A stretch of DNA of 64,000 bases from NCBI GenBank assembly GCA_014695295.1, contig JACJNY010000077.1:59128-123127 (forward strand). The letters run 5' to 3'. Positions 7,223-17,015 of this stretch are shown here, piece after piece; positions within the stretch are counted from its first letter, which is position 1; the number at the start of each line of letters is the position of its first letter. The translations under genes were made by a program, and so were the position numbers. The notes under the pieces were generated by a model. It saw only the letters and a program-made list of their open reading frames with translations, ran no database searches and was not told the DNA's origin. Origin of the DNA: Microcoleus sp. FACHB-61. GTDB taxonomy: Bacteria > Cyanobacteriota > Cyanobacteriia > Cyanobacteriales > Microcoleaceae.

Positions 7223-9640
7223 TCAATCGCACTTTAAACCTGCGGCTGCGGCTGTGGGAAATTCGATCGGCACAAAGGTGACACCAAATTGTTCTCTAGA
7301 ACACGGTACAATATGCGCCACTCGTTTAGGAGGGTTTTTCCGATTTCCAGTTTTCGAGTCAAACTCAATTATACCCGTAGCTCCCTCGGCTTTAAAGTTT
7401 GGATCGGCTAAGGTTTTTTGCATTCCTTCGCGGCTGGGTTCTGGCTGCATTTCTAGGGCTTTAATCAGCGTCCGGGCGGCATCGTAGGTTAAAGCCGATC
7501 GAGTATTGACCGGGCCTCCCCACAATTTTTCAGCGTTTTGCGGAAATTTTTTGTCAAAACTTATTAACGGATGCCAAAACACGGATAGGCCCAGTTTTTC
7601 AACAGACTTTAGCTCTTTTGCTACTTCTAACGTTCTCGGTTCGTACAGCGTCCAAGGCCCGACAATCCAATTGCGATCGGCATTAACTTTAATCATTTCC
7701 AGCGCATTTTCTACGGAATTAGTTACTTGACCGTCTGGAAAGACGGCTATGGCTTTTATTCCGGCTTTCTCAACTTCTTCGAGCGCTGCTTCTGCGTTGA
7801 AATCATTTTTGGATAAGTTATTATAATTTCTGAGTCTAAAAGTTTTGCCTCCTTTGGCTTCAAATTGCTTGGTGAATTGTTCCCACAAAGAATAGCTAAA
7901 CGGACTGTCTGGATTGTAAAAAACTGCTACTTTTTTTTTGTTTACGCTTAGCAATTGATTTACTAAACCTTCAGCTTCTACGCTAGTTGTCGGAGCCGTC
8001 CGAAAGAAAAATTTGCGGGGTTTTCTGGTCAGTTCTTCTGTGGTGCTTCCCGGAGAAACGGCGACTAATTTATGGTCATTGTAAGTATCTACTGTTTCCA
8101 CAGTCATGTCGCTGGTATAATGTCCGATGACTGCTAGAATATCTGGCCGCTCGGCTAGGTATTGTGCTCTTTGCTTTGCGTAGGATTTAATATTTCCGTC
8201 ATCAGCAATGATGACTTTAAGGCCTTTTCCGTTAATAGCTTTTGGTTCGAGAAAGCCTTGACCGGGAAAATCTCGATCGCTCTCGTTGGAGATGAGGCTT
8301 AAATTAACTTCTGTTTGAGCTTGAGCAATGCCGCGCAGCAGTTCTTCGGCTAAGTTGGCGTTGAGGATGCTACCGTCTTGATTTCTGCGGATGGGAACAA
8401 CAATGGCGATGGTATAATACTCTGCACCGCTTGCTTCCAGCAGGGCATTGTTCATGTAAATTAAAGTTTCCGGCTCTCTGCGATCTTCCCTCCATGACTG
8501 TTTGAACAATTTTAAAGCTTCGGGATAATTTGAGTCGGCAAACTCATTAATTCCCCTTTGTTTTGACCAAAGGGCGGAGGTTTGCACTAGGAGTTTTTCG
8601 CCAGAACTTACACCATCACCATCTGCGGAGGGTGTAGGCAGGGTTGGTTGCGCGGAAATTCTGGGGATTAGCGGGGAAATTCTGGGGATTAAAAGTACGA
8701 TCGCCCCAAAAGCCGCGATTCCCGCAACGCCGAACAGCAGCCAGCGAAAGCGCGATCGCAACTTCCGCGAAGTTTTGGGTACCTGGGGCCCTGCCACGAT
8801 CGAAAAATCCAAGTCTTGCAAAACTTCATCCACAGATTGGTAGCGGTCTTGAAAGTGGAAACGCACCATGTTGGTTAAAATATTTGTTAGACTATCGCTA
8901 ATCGGTTCACCTGTTAAATAATCCCAGACAATTTCACCAGTTTCGGGGTCTTGCGGCAGATTGGTGGGACGCCGCCCGGTGAGCGCTTGAATCGCGATGA
9001 TTCCTACTGCATAAATATCATTGTAGGGTTGCGGGAGAGACTGCGCGGTGTATTGTTCGGCAGGCATATAACCGCGGGTGCCGATCGGCTGCGAGGTGAA
9101 TATTTCACCGGTAGAGTTAGAGGTAAAAGTGCTGATTTCTTTGACAGCCCCAAAATCTATTAAAACAATTTGTTGATCTGTTTGGCGCCGAATTAAGTTA
9201 GCAGGTGTAATGTCCCGGTGAATAATACTTTCTTGGTGGACAGATGTTAATATTTCCAGAACTTCCCGCAACAAAGCAAGGGTATTTTGCTCATTCCACC
9301 GATTGCCCGCAATGAGTTCTTGACTGAGCTGATGTCCTTCAACGTATTCTTGAACTAAGTAAAAATAATCGTTTTCTTCAAAGCTATCGAATAATTCCGG
9401 AATGCGCGAGTTTCTCCCCAGACGGCGCAAAGCGCTAGCTTCGCTTTCAAATCGCTCCCTTGCCCTCTCCAAGACGCGCGGATCGTTCGATGGGGGAAAA
9501 GGAATTTCCTTAACAACGCAAAGAGGATTATTGGGTTGGTTTAGTTGTGCAGCCGTGTAGGTTCTAGCAAATCCTCCCTGTCCTAATTGAGCGATGATCC
9601 TGTAGCGTCCGGCCAGTATCTCTCCGGGATTGAGACACAT
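7223..9640 (-). CDS. Ser/Thr protein kinase fused to a periplasmic ligand-binding (PBP1-type) domain
   Basis: An 805-residue two-part protein. Residues 12-275 are a Hanks-type kinase: glycine loop LGQGGFA, VVKEI lysine, catalytic HRDITPANLI and DFGAVKE (magnesium). All catalytic residues are present. A single membrane helix follows (about residues 298-318, WLLFGVAGIAAFGAIVLLI). From about 405 to 790 there is a branched-chain-amino-acid-type substrate-binding fold (IAIVVPIRRNQDGSI, AVIGHYTSDMTVETVDTYND, LVAVSPGSTTEE, VAVFYNPDSPFSYSLWEQF). The expected topology is a cytoplasmic kinase and an outward-facing sensor, so it is a one-component receptor kinase whose ligand is unknown. It is transcribed alone; start ATG at 9640. 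The fold calls are firm, the ligand is not. Confidence 0.9.
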   Translation of the reverse strand: MCLNPGEILAGRYRIIAQLGQGGFARTYTAAQLNQPNNPLCVVKEIPFPPSNDPRVLERARERFESEASALRRLGRNSRIPELFDSFEENDYFYLVQEYVEGHQLSQELIAGNRWNEQNTLALLREVLEILTSVHQESIIHRDITPANLIRRQTDQQIVLIDFGAVKEISTFTSNSTGEIFTSQPIGTRGYMPAEQYTAQSLPQPYNDIYAVGIIAIQALTGRRPTNLPQDPETGEIVWDYLTGEPISDSLTNILTNMVRFHFQDRYQSVDEVLQDLDFSIVAGPQVPKTSRKLRSRFRWLLFGVAGIAAFGAIVLLIPRISPLIPRISAQPTLPTPSADGDGVSSGEKLLVQTSALWSKQRGINEFADSNYPEALKLFKQSWREDRREPETLIYMNNALLEASGAEYYTIAIVVPIRRNQDGSILNANLAEELLRGIAQAQTEVNLSLISNESDRDFPGQGFLEPKAINGKGLKVIIADDGNIKSYAKQRAQYLAERPDILAVIGHYTSDMTVETVDTYNDHKLVAVSPGSTTEELTRKPRKFFFRTAPTTSVEAEGLVNQLLSVNKKKVAVFYNPDSPFSYSLWEQFTKQFEAKGGKTFRLRNYNNLSKNDFNAEAALEEVEKAGIKAIAVFPDGQVTNSVENALEMIKVNADRNWIVGPWTLYEPRTLEVAKELKSVEKLGLSVFWHPLISFDKKFPQNAEKLWGGPVNTRSALTYDAARTLIKALEMQPEPSREGMQKTLADPNFKAEGATGIIEFDSKTGNRKNPPKRVAHIVPCSREQFGVTFVPIEFPTAAAAGLKCD

Positions 9641-9810
9641 ATATTTTACGGTTCCTCGTGGAGGTGCGATCGTTGATGTTGATTATAAGCTTTTTTGTTG
9701 CCAGATACAGCTTGGCAATATATCAAATTCGTCTGTGTCTCTATCAAAAATACTATAACTCTCAGCAATTCGCAATTCTACATTAGTGATGACTGATAAT
9801 TAATTATCAA

Positions 9811-10572
9811 TTATCTTTCTGCTAACTTGCTGAGTACAAAAGCAGCTAAAAACCCGCAGACAGTAATTAGTCCAGCAAAATCGTGAGTTGCCTCGAATGC
9901 TTCGGGAATCATAGTATCTGAGATCATTGCTAAAATACCCCCTGCTGCGACGGCGGTAGTTGCGGCTATTACTTCCGCAGAAAATTCGGTGAAAACCGTA
10001 TATCCTAACAATGCTGCGATACCGGAAATAACTGCGATCGCGCCCCAAACTCCAAAAACGTAACCGATCGATCTCCCTGCTTTTTTCATGCCTGCGGCGC
10101 TAGAGAGCCCTTCGGGAATGTTGGAGAGAAAAATTGCCGCTACTGTCACCCAACTAACAGCGCCTCCAGAAATCATGCTGACGCCAACGACGATCGACTC
10201 CGGTATCCCGTCTAACAGCGCGCCGAGGGCTATGGCTAATCCGCCATCGCCTGACTCTGTTTTAGCTGGGTGCAAAGTGCCCGATCGTTTGCGGTGTTTG
10301 GCTCCCTGTTGATTCAAAAACCAATTGGCGGCTGTGTAGACAGTAGCGCCCCCCAAAAAGCCGATCGCTGTAGAGTCGAAACCGCCGAGCTTGTAAGCTT
10401 CATCCATCAGTTCAAAGGATAGCGCTGAAATCAGCACACCAGCGCCAAAAGCCATAATTGTCGCGATCGCGCGCTGGGGAATGCTCACAAAGTAACCCAC
10501 CGCCGCTCCCACTAGCAAGGCCGAACCCCCCACTAAACCCCAAAATCCTGCCTGCAACCACACTGGAAACAT
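9811..10572 (-). CDS. ZIP-family divalent metal transporter
   Basis: A 253-residue membrane protein with about eight helices. Motifs typical of ZIP permeases are ALGALLDGIPESIVVG (helix IV, His replaced by Asp-Gly) and SNIPEGLSSAAGMKKAG (helix V, NxPEG), and there is AISDTMIPEAFE near the C-terminus. These acidic residues form the metal path. The family imports zinc, iron or manganese along the gradient; here the substrate is not identifiable. The ATG at 10572 is preferred over the TTG at 10575 because GAGG lies eight bases upstream. It stands alone between the kinase and the HetZ-like gene. Confidence 0.88.
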   Translation of the reverse strand: MFPVWLQAGFWGLVGGSALLVGAAVGYFVSIPQRAIATIMAFGAGVLISALSFELMDEAYKLGGFDSTAIGFLGGATVYTAANWFLNQQGAKHRKRSGTLHPAKTESGDGGLAIALGALLDGIPESIVVGVSMISGGAVSWVTVAAIFLSNIPEGLSSAAGMKKAGRSIGYVFGVWGAIAVISGIAALLGYTVFTEFSAEVIAATTAVAAGGILAMISDTMIPEAFEATHDFAGLITVCGFLAAFVLSKLAER

Positions 10573-10956
10573 CAACCGCGCCTCAGAGGAAATTTTTTTA
10601 GGCCCGATCGGAAATTATCTAGTTTTCATTGCGAACCGACAGCAGATACAGCATTTCTCAACCGATCGAGGTACTGCCTCTTCAGTAGGCAATTTCCAAT
10701 AACTGATGACTGATAACTAATGACTAATGATTAATGATTAATAGAAACAAATTCCCAGGCATTACCCGGGAAGGAAAAATATTAAAAAAAGTAATGTTGT
10801 TTTAATAAATTGAATGAGCCAAAAAGCAGGGATAAATTAGTAGCAGCGCTTGTTGATTTGAGAGTGGACGCCGGGGCGGGCATTCCTGTGCAGATGCCCC
10901 ACCCGATCGCATTTTCCAGTCTCAAGAAAACAGTTGCATTCATATTTGAGTACCAA
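10573..10956. other. gene-free spacer with hairpin
   Basis: No gene is supported. A stem at GGGGCGGGCAT (10873-10883) with ATGCCCCACCC (10894-10904) lies about 50 bases beyond the end of the HetZ-like gene and may terminate it. The stretch 10700-10745 is an AT-rich run of ACTAATGA/ACTGATAA units that recurs at 9783 and 27741. Confidence 0.5.
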
Positions 10957-12195
10957 TTAAGCTTGGTTGCTGTTGCGAGTCTGGCTTGCCAGCTCCAACA
11001 GTTGCGCCCAGCGTTTTTGGACTTGTTTGGGAGTGCATTTGAGCGCGGTGGCGATCGCCTTGTCGCTTTCTTGGTTCCGCTTCATTTCTAACAGTTGCTG
11101 CATTTCCGGCGACAGTTGAGCGCGAAATGCTTCCCATTTGTCGGAATTCATCCCCAGCTTTTGATCGACATCAGCACCCAGCCATTCGTGCACGAGTTTC
11201 CAATTTTGAGTGCGGGCAAATTTTTCGACGTGGTACTTAAACCGCTGTTGCAAGTAGTCGCGCTGGCGGGAAGACAAACCCAGAACTCCATCGATTTCCG
11301 AAGCGGAAAGGTCTTGCAATTTTAAAGTTAAGTAGCTCACACATTCGGGCTGATTTTGGGCTTCCAGATAGGCGATCAATTCCGAGACTACTCGATCGCG
11401 CAGCACAGCATCAGCGGGATCGACAGTTTCCGATACCATTTGCTCGCGCACTTGTTGCAGCGCCGGAGAACGGCTGTAAATTTCCGCATCTTCTCCCTTG
11501 CCCGACTCTACAGCCATTTCAATGTCGATCGCAGTTTCCGGAGGCTGACCCTTGGCAAATCCTTGAGCGCGCAACACGATCAGGCGCTGGCGGTTGCGGC
11601 CGGGCAAACCGATTTGGCGCTTGGCGTAGTGTTCGGTAAAAGCCATGTACTCAGCCAATTCTAGCTGCGTGCGGGGCTGGTAGGTGGCATCGAGTTGGTG
11701 TTCGCGGCGGAAAGCTCGCAAAGATTCGATGTAAAAGCCTTGCAAAAAGTCTTCAATCATGTTGTAGCGAGCTTGGAAGTTCAAGTTCGATCGGAAGGAA
11801 GCAACATGGCGGTAAATCATAGCCGCGAGGTGAGAGTGCAGTTCGACGCGGCCTTGTTTGGAACCGAGGCGGTAGTATTGCAGGATTTTTTGCAACCGGT
11901 GCTCGGCCAAGGTGATTTGCCAAGCTTCAACTTCGCCAGAAATTTGGATGCGATCGCTTTTTTGGCAAATCCGTTCGACTTCCTTAGCAATCCGCATCGC
12001 CACTGCTTGAGCGCTGCGGCTGGCAGTTTTCATTTCCGCTTGCAATTCTTTGAGGGCGAAGTTAGCCAAAGCGAGCATATCGATGCTGGGAAGAGTATTG
12101 ATTTCGGCGGTTTGTTCGCTGGAGGCAGCCGGAATGTTGTTGAGGTCAGAAGCGGTGTTGCAGTTGACGGTGTTGGTGGCAGCTTTGACAGTCAT
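10957..12195 (-). CDS. hetZ: HetZ-like transcription regulator
   Basis: A 412-residue soluble protein that I recognise as resembling HetZ, the DNA-binding regulator required early in heterocyst differentiation in Anabaena and also found in filamentous strains without heterocysts. Visible features are a variable N-terminus of about 35 residues, a helical central domain (MIEDFLQGFYIESLRAFRREHQ, EYMAFTEHYAKRQIGLPGRN), an acidic linker, and two helix-turn-helix-like segments near the C-terminus (SASEIDGVLGLSSRQRDYLQQR and SDKAIATALKCTPKQVQKRW). These resemble sigma-factor region 4 and response-regulator DNA-binding helices. The ATG at 12195 has GAGAG about eight bases upstream; a GTG at 12219 is the alternative. 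No heterocyst genes are near. The family name is from memory, so moderate confidence. Confidence 0.6.
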   Translation of the reverse strand: MTVKAATNTVNCNTASDLNNIPAASSEQTAEINTLPSIDMLALANFALKELQAEMKTASRSAQAVAMRIAKEVERICQKSDRIQISGEVEAWQITLAEHRLQKILQYYRLGSKQGRVELHSHLAAMIYRHVASFRSNLNFQARYNMIEDFLQGFYIESLRAFRREHQLDATYQPRTQLELAEYMAFTEHYAKRQIGLPGRNRQRLIVLRAQGFAKGQPPETAIDIEMAVESGKGEDAEIYSRSPALQQVREQMVSETVDPADAVLRDRVVSELIAYLEAQNQPECVSYLTLKLQDLSASEIDGVLGLSSRQRDYLQQRFKYHVEKFARTQNWKLVHEWLGADVDQKLGMNSDKWEAFRAQLSPEMQQLLEMKRNQESDKAIATALKCTPKQVQKRWAQLLELASQTRNSNQA

Positions 12196-12689
12196 GGCGT
12201 TTCTCTCGTGGTAGGGCACAGCGGGTGTGCGAGGACATTTGTCAGAGAGTGAGGTGGCAGTGGCTGGCGGTTTCGCTTGCTGTGCTGATTCAACTCTCTA
12301 TACATTGAATGTTACGGAAGTAGAGATAACCGTAGTGATGCCAGTGTTCCACTCTCTCATCTAACAGTTTTTGGCTGCTGAATCTGATTCTAAGTGCTGG
12401 CTGTGGAAGATTGATTTTATTGCCGTTAAAGCCTTACTGTACAAGCATTCTGAGCTGTTATTCGGGTAGGGCGATCGCGAAAAAGATTGACGGTGTTCCA
12501 GGGCCGCTGAGTGGACGATTTACAAACTGGTTTTTTAAGGGTTTGAGGTTCTGGAATCGAGACTCGGCAGAGTGTAGCGAACTGCAATGTCTTTAAAACC
12601 TACGCCACAGTAGTTAGGAAACCCGGTTAATCTGCAAATTTGCTCTGATGGCAGAAGGAATAAAGAATAAGCACAGTATTGTGTAGGGT
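12196..12689. other. long leader upstream of the HetZ-like gene
   Basis: There is no supported gene in about 490 bases. It probably holds the promoter and 5' leader of the divergent HetZ-like gene. I see no clear consensus promoter and no strong hairpin. Confidence 0.4.
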
Positions 12690-12923
12690 GTGCACCGCAA
12701 CCGATATCAACCCTTAAATCACCGCATTGGGAAACTGATGGAGTATTTCGCGTTTCCCAATGTCAAGACTGTGCTGCGAGATTTGTACGGTATGGAACCG
12801 AAAGTGATGTCGCCTGTTAGGCAAAATGCGATCGCACTTATTCCGATTAAAGCTGCGGCGGGGCGAGTGCGAACAACGCTGCTGGCTGAATTTCGCAGTT
12901 TACTGCAAGTCAAGTTAACCTAA
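12690..12923 (+). CDS. small hypothetical protein or gene fragment
   Basis: A GTG-started reading frame of 77 residues. The segment KLMEYFAFPNVKTVLRDLYGMEP followed by an Ala/Arg-rich tail looks protein-like (alternating hydrophobic, HIP1 site GCGATCGC in frame), but I do not recognise the family. No convincing ribosome-binding site is seen. It lies just upstream of a broken dioxygenase gene and could itself be the tail of a decayed gene. Confidence 0.3.
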   Translation: MHRNRYQPLNHRIGKLMEYFAFPNVKTVLRDLYGMEPKVMSPVRQNAIALIPIKAAAGRVRTTLLAEFRSLLQVKLT

Positions 12924-12970
12924 AGTTAACAGCCGTTTTGTGCAGATGTCGGCTCAATCACCCACTAAAA

Positions 12971-13338
12971 ATGATGAAAGAAGACACCATCGAAATTGTG
13001 GGTTTTCACGCCCATATTTACTTCGACACTGATAGCCGCGATGCAGCAGCGGGCGTGCGTCAAGGATTGAGTCGGTTTGAGGTACAGCTCGGGCGCGCTG
13101 GCATGACAAACCCATTGGCCCCCACCCCCAAGCAATGTATCAAGTTGCATTTTTACCGGAGCAGTTTGGCAAAGTCGTTCCCTGGTTAATGCTTCATCGC
13201 GAGGAACTAGATATTCTCGTTCATCCCGAAACAGGCGACGATGTTGCAGATCACACGAAACATTCTTTGTGGCTGGGAGAGAAACTACAGTTGAATGTCG
13301 AATTTCTGCGACTTAAAACCACCAATGTGAGTTTCTAA
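12971..13338 (+). pseudogene. DOPA 4,5-dioxygenase-family gene with a two-base frameshift
   Basis: Residues from the first frame (FHAHIYFDTDSRDAAAGVRQ ... RFEVQLGR) and from the second (MYQVAFLPEQFGKVVPWLM, LDILVHPETGDDVADHTKHS) together make one DOPA 4,5-dioxygenase-like protein of about 120 residues. Removing two bases from GCGCGC (13093-13098) restores GGG CGC TGG CAT GAC AAA CCC ATT GGC CCC CAC CCC, i.e. GRWHDKPIGPHP, exactly the family's metal-binding stretch. The break is therefore a GC duplication in a dinucleotide run. The family (extradiol ring cleavage; His in FHAHIYF, PHP and LVHPE) is small and common in cyanobacteria. Start ATG at 12971 or 12974. A sequencing error is possible. 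Confidence 0.85.
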
Positions 13339-13422
13339 CTTATCGCTCTCTAATTGCTATATGTAGATCAAATACTACTTGCTGGGTGCGGAGCTACCGA
13401 AGAAACCAGAGCGGTTGGGAAC

Positions 13423-16400
13423 TCAAGTGCGATCGACATCAATTGAAGATAGATCGCGACTCTGACTCTCTCCCACTAAGGAAATAAACTGCTGGTCATT
13501 CCGCAAGGAGTCAAAGTCGGGGTTCCATCGAGCTTCCTGACAACAACGGCGCGGAGCGATCTGGATTGCTTGTTGAAGCGCAGCAATAGCTCGCTCGGTG
13601 TCACCTTGTCGGGCATAGCAACAGGCTTGTCCGTAGTAACCTTCCTCATTTTCTGGATGTTCGCGAATCACTCCATCGAACAATTTCATAGCTTGTGAGT
13701 ATTCGCGTGCACGGGAGAGAACGATTCCTTTATTAACGAGTAATATAGGTTTATTTCCTCCTAACTGAATTGCGAGATCGCAACTATTTATCGCGGCTGG
13801 ATAATCCTCCCCGATTAGGCTTAAAGTTAAACCTTTGTTACTATAACCAGAATAGTTTTTAGAAGCTATTTTAATAGTTTGTTCGTCACTAATAAGTGCG
13901 TCATTATAGCGTCTTAAACAATTTAGGAAGCTACTTTGGTTCGAGTAATACTCAGGATTCACTGGATCGATTTCAATAGCTTTGTTGATACTAGCTAGGG
14001 CTTCTTCATAGCGTTCTAAGTTCTCCAATATCTTACTCTTAACGAAGTAATAGTCAGAATTTTCTGATTCGATTTCAATAGATTTTTTATCGCCTTTTAA
14101 AGATTTTACTGATTGACTATTGATTGCGTAATAATTAGAGTTTTCTGAATCTATTTTAATAGCTTTGTTGATACTGAATAGTGCTTCTTCATAGCCTTCT
14201 AATTTATTCACTATTCTACTCTTTAGATAGTAATAATTAGAGTTTTCTGAGTCAATTTCAATAGATCTGTTGATACTAATTAATGCTTGCTCGTGTAAAT
14301 TTTTTGAATAAAAAGCTAAGGCTAAATCAAAGAAAATGTCACTTATGAAATGAGTATTTTCTAAATTTTTTAGTGTCTCAATTTCTGCATAAGCTTGATT
14401 CAAAAGACTTAAAGCTCCCTGGTCGCAATAACTCCGCGGACTGTGACTTATCAGAGCTACACACTTTGCTAAACCTGTTAAATCCTTAATTTCACGGAAG
14501 CAAACATTTAGTCCCGACTCAATTTGGGACTTAAATTGACTCGAAACTTCTTCTCCCTGGAGCTCAATGCTATAGTGTTTTCCAGGTATACCGATGACCA
14601 ACCATCCAAATACGATAGTTTTCTCTATGGTGGCTAGAAAATTCCGAATATCTCCCCGCAATAGTTTGTTTTCTTTTAGTTCTGCTTCTGAGGCAATTGC
14701 CAAAAATGCACTTATTGCAATTAATGGTTTTTTCAAATAAGCTCCTTCAAAAAAACAAGTTAATAGTTGACATTTTACTTCAGGATTTTTGGCAAATAGT
14801 CTGTGATAAATGACTTCTATCATCAGCTCCTGCCATTCGGAATTTTCATATTTATCGAGGGGAGAGCGATCTGGTGATACTTCTTGATCGGCGAGCTGCT
14901 CAAAATAATCGGCTATCCAATTGTGGATTCGCCAAAATTTTTGTTTATCTTCTTGATGCTGTGTTTCCCGAATCACGCTTCTGGCAACATCATCAATCCG
15001 ATATGAACCGTCAGAAATTGTAAAATCACGCTCTGTCAACCACTTAAACCAATTAATTCCATTGCCGAATGGAATATTAGCTTCTCCAAACTCTTGCAGC
15101 AAAGCTTGAATTAACTGTTGATCGAACGAACGGCAGTGAGCTGCCAATTTTACCACTTCTTGTTCAGTTTCATTTAACCCATCTAGGAGTAAGTTCACCA
15201 TGCCAGATTGTCCGCCAGACAAGGTGATTTTTCCATCATCTTCCTTTTGCTTTTTCAGTAAATTTAAGTAGTAAGGATATCCTTGAGTTGCACTCCGAAT
15301 CCGCCTCACCTGATCTTTATTGGTCACTCCAATATTTTTAAGATATTGTTGAGTTTCTTGGGGGCTAAATTTAGCGAGAGAATATTCTCGGATTAGCGGA
15401 AATCCCCTATCTTGAAATTTATGCTGATAACGTCCATGACTCAGGTTGTAGCGTCCTGCCATCGCAATTCGGACTGGAAAATGGTGCAATGGCGTATCTT
15501 TGAGTAATTCATTACCCAAAAATTCATTAAAATCTTTCTGTGCTTTTTCATAGGTATCCAGCCATAACACGATCGGCATCTCTTGCGACAACTGAATCAA
15601 GGTTTCTGCAAAAGCCTGAGTGAGCTTTTGCTGTGGATCGAGCATGAGATCTCGCAAGCTCATCTTTTCCTGTGTAGATCCTTGCGTAGCTGGATGTTGC
15701 CTCAAAAGTTTCTCGAAGCGCTCTCTTGTTGAAAGCGGATTAAACGTGGATTCATCCTCGGTGACGATCGAACTTCGCGCCACTCCCATATATTCCCGAA
15801 CCAAACTACTCTGCTCAGCGCTCACTATTTGAGTTTCTTCCGCAGCCTCAGTTTCCAGTCGTCGCAGCGTTTCTTCGTACTGGTGATACCGAAGTGTGAA
15901 CAAATCTGCCTCTGGCTGATGAATTGACAATTGCTGGTGTAAGTGTTTCATCAGTTCGATGGGTTTACTCAATCGCCTGTTGTTAAAATCAGCTTCCAGA
16001 AATTTCACCTTTCCGTGGTGCCGACTTTTTAACTCATGTAGTAAGGTAGATTTGCCAATTCCCCCAATTCCATACGCATAAAACATCAACGGTGCGGATT
16101 TGGGTTGCTCAATCGCCTTATCAAAATCCTCCAGAAACCGTTTGGTCGAACTACGAGAAACGAACAAACCTTTGCGGGGAGGTTTTGAGGCTTTTTCCCG
16201 ACCTAAATTTGCGGAACAGGACTGTTCTAAAGCAGTTGAGATCGGCGCTCGCGCTTTCGGGTTTTTGATGAAGGTTTGGGGATTTGCGCTATCGATATTG
16301 CTCAACGTCGCTTTTTGAGCGGAAGCCTTGGACTGGAAATATTCGTTAATCTTATCCCTCAGTTTAGAAAGCTCTAAAAATTCGTCATTATCCTCCCAAT

Positions 16401-16986
16401 CAGAATTTTCCAGTACGCTTACTAAAGCATCGACAAAATCACCATCACCTGCTTCTGTATCTGAATCTGTCGAACACAGAACGCAAAATCCCGATGGCTT
16501 GGGGGTACTCGATCCAGAAGTCAAGCTCTGAATAATCCCATTCGCACCCGCGCCTGCATAACAAACGTCCAGAATCAGTAAGACATTTTCAGGATAGTTA
16601 TTATTTCCCTCAAATAGCCATCGAACAAGTTGTTGAGTTTCAATCGCTTTGGTACTTAATTGATCGGGTCGAGAATTGAATGTGTAGAGATAGTGGGAAC
16701 CTAGATTGCCATCGTCGGCTGCGTGTCCGGCATAATACAGGATAACGATATCGTCCTGACTTCTTTCCGAACTGCCAAACCATTTGGACAGGGCATTTTT
16801 TATTTCTCCAGCCTCTGCGTCGATCGAAATCTGATCGGATAAAACTCTGGTGTACCCCTGCTGTGTTCCTTGAAACAACTCCACGACTCGATCGACATCA
16901 CTCTTGACTCTAGCTAAGTCTGCTAGTTCCATTTTAGGACACGATGAAGAGCCGATCGCAATCAAAAACCGTTTAGATTTACCCAT
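13423..16986 (-). CDS. caspase-like protease / NTPase / TPR protein (NLR-like)
   Basis: A 1187-residue three-part protein. Residues 5-240 are a caspase-family (peptidase C14) domain with the dyad YYAGH (His88) and DVCYAG (Cys142). Residues about 275-620 are a P-loop NTPase of the STAND/NACHT type, Walker A GIGGIGKST at 306-314 and a Walker B-like IVLWLDTYEK. A winged-helix-like region follows, then tetratricopeptide repeats from about 880 to 1165. This is the protease-switch-sensor layout of NLR-like proteins. Bacterial relatives act in antiphage defence or regulated cell death; others are uncharacterised cyanobacterial metacaspase-like proteins. The gene starts 29 bases after the alpha/beta hydrolase stop, so the two are probably co-transcribed. 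One TPR unit looks internally shortened (near residues 1000-1010). Confidence 0.9.
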   Translation of the reverse strand: MGKSKRFLIAIGSSSCPKMELADLARVKSDVDRVVELFQGTQQGYTRVLSDQISIDAEAGEIKNALSKWFGSSERSQDDIVILYYAGHAADDGNLGSHYLYTFNSRPDQLSTKAIETQQLVRWLFEGNNNYPENVLLILDVCYAGAGANGIIQSLTSGSSTPKPSGFCVLCSTDSDTEAGDGDFVDALVSVLENSDWEDNDEFLELSKLRDKINEYFQSKASAQKATLSNIDSANPQTFIKNPKARAPISTALEQSCSANLGREKASKPPRKGLFVSRSSTKRFLEDFDKAIEQPKSAPLMFYAYGIGGIGKSTLLHELKSRHHGKVKFLEADFNNRRLSKPIELMKHLHQQLSIHQPEADLFTLRYHQYEETLRRLETEAAEETQIVSAEQSSLVREYMGVARSSIVTEDESTFNPLSTRERFEKLLRQHPATQGSTQEKMSLRDLMLDPQQKLTQAFAETLIQLSQEMPIVLWLDTYEKAQKDFNEFLGNELLKDTPLHHFPVRIAMAGRYNLSHGRYQHKFQDRGFPLIREYSLAKFSPQETQQYLKNIGVTNKDQVRRIRSATQGYPYYLNLLKKQKEDDGKITLSGGQSGMVNLLLDGLNETEQEVVKLAAHCRSFDQQLIQALLQEFGEANIPFGNGINWFKWLTERDFTISDGSYRIDDVARSVIRETQHQEDKQKFWRIHNWIADYFEQLADQEVSPDRSPLDKYENSEWQELMIEVIYHRLFAKNPEVKCQLLTCFFEGAYLKKPLIAISAFLAIASEAELKENKLLRGDIRNFLATIEKTIVFGWLVIGIPGKHYSIELQGEEVSSQFKSQIESGLNVCFREIKDLTGLAKCVALISHSPRSYCDQGALSLLNQAYAEIETLKNLENTHFISDIFFDLALAFYSKNLHEQALISINRSIEIDSENSNYYYLKSRIVNKLEGYEEALFSINKAIKIDSENSNYYAINSQSVKSLKGDKKSIEIESENSDYYFVKSKILENLERYEEALASINKAIEIDPVNPEYYSNQSSFLNCLRRYNDALISDEQTIKIASKNYSGYSNKGLTLSLIGEDYPAAINSCDLAIQLGGNKPILLVNKGIVLSRAREYSQAMKLFDGVIREHPENEEGYYGQACCYARQGDTERAIAALQQAIQIAPRRCCQEARWNPDFDSLRNDQQFISLVGESQSRDLSSIDVDRT

Positions 16987-17015
16987 TGTCAGCCGAAATT
17001 ATTTTGAACAGCACG

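Noticed and set aside
7066..7281. Open frame reading through the family B repeat
   Set aside because: Runs into the antisense of the kinase gene and is made of repeat sequence.
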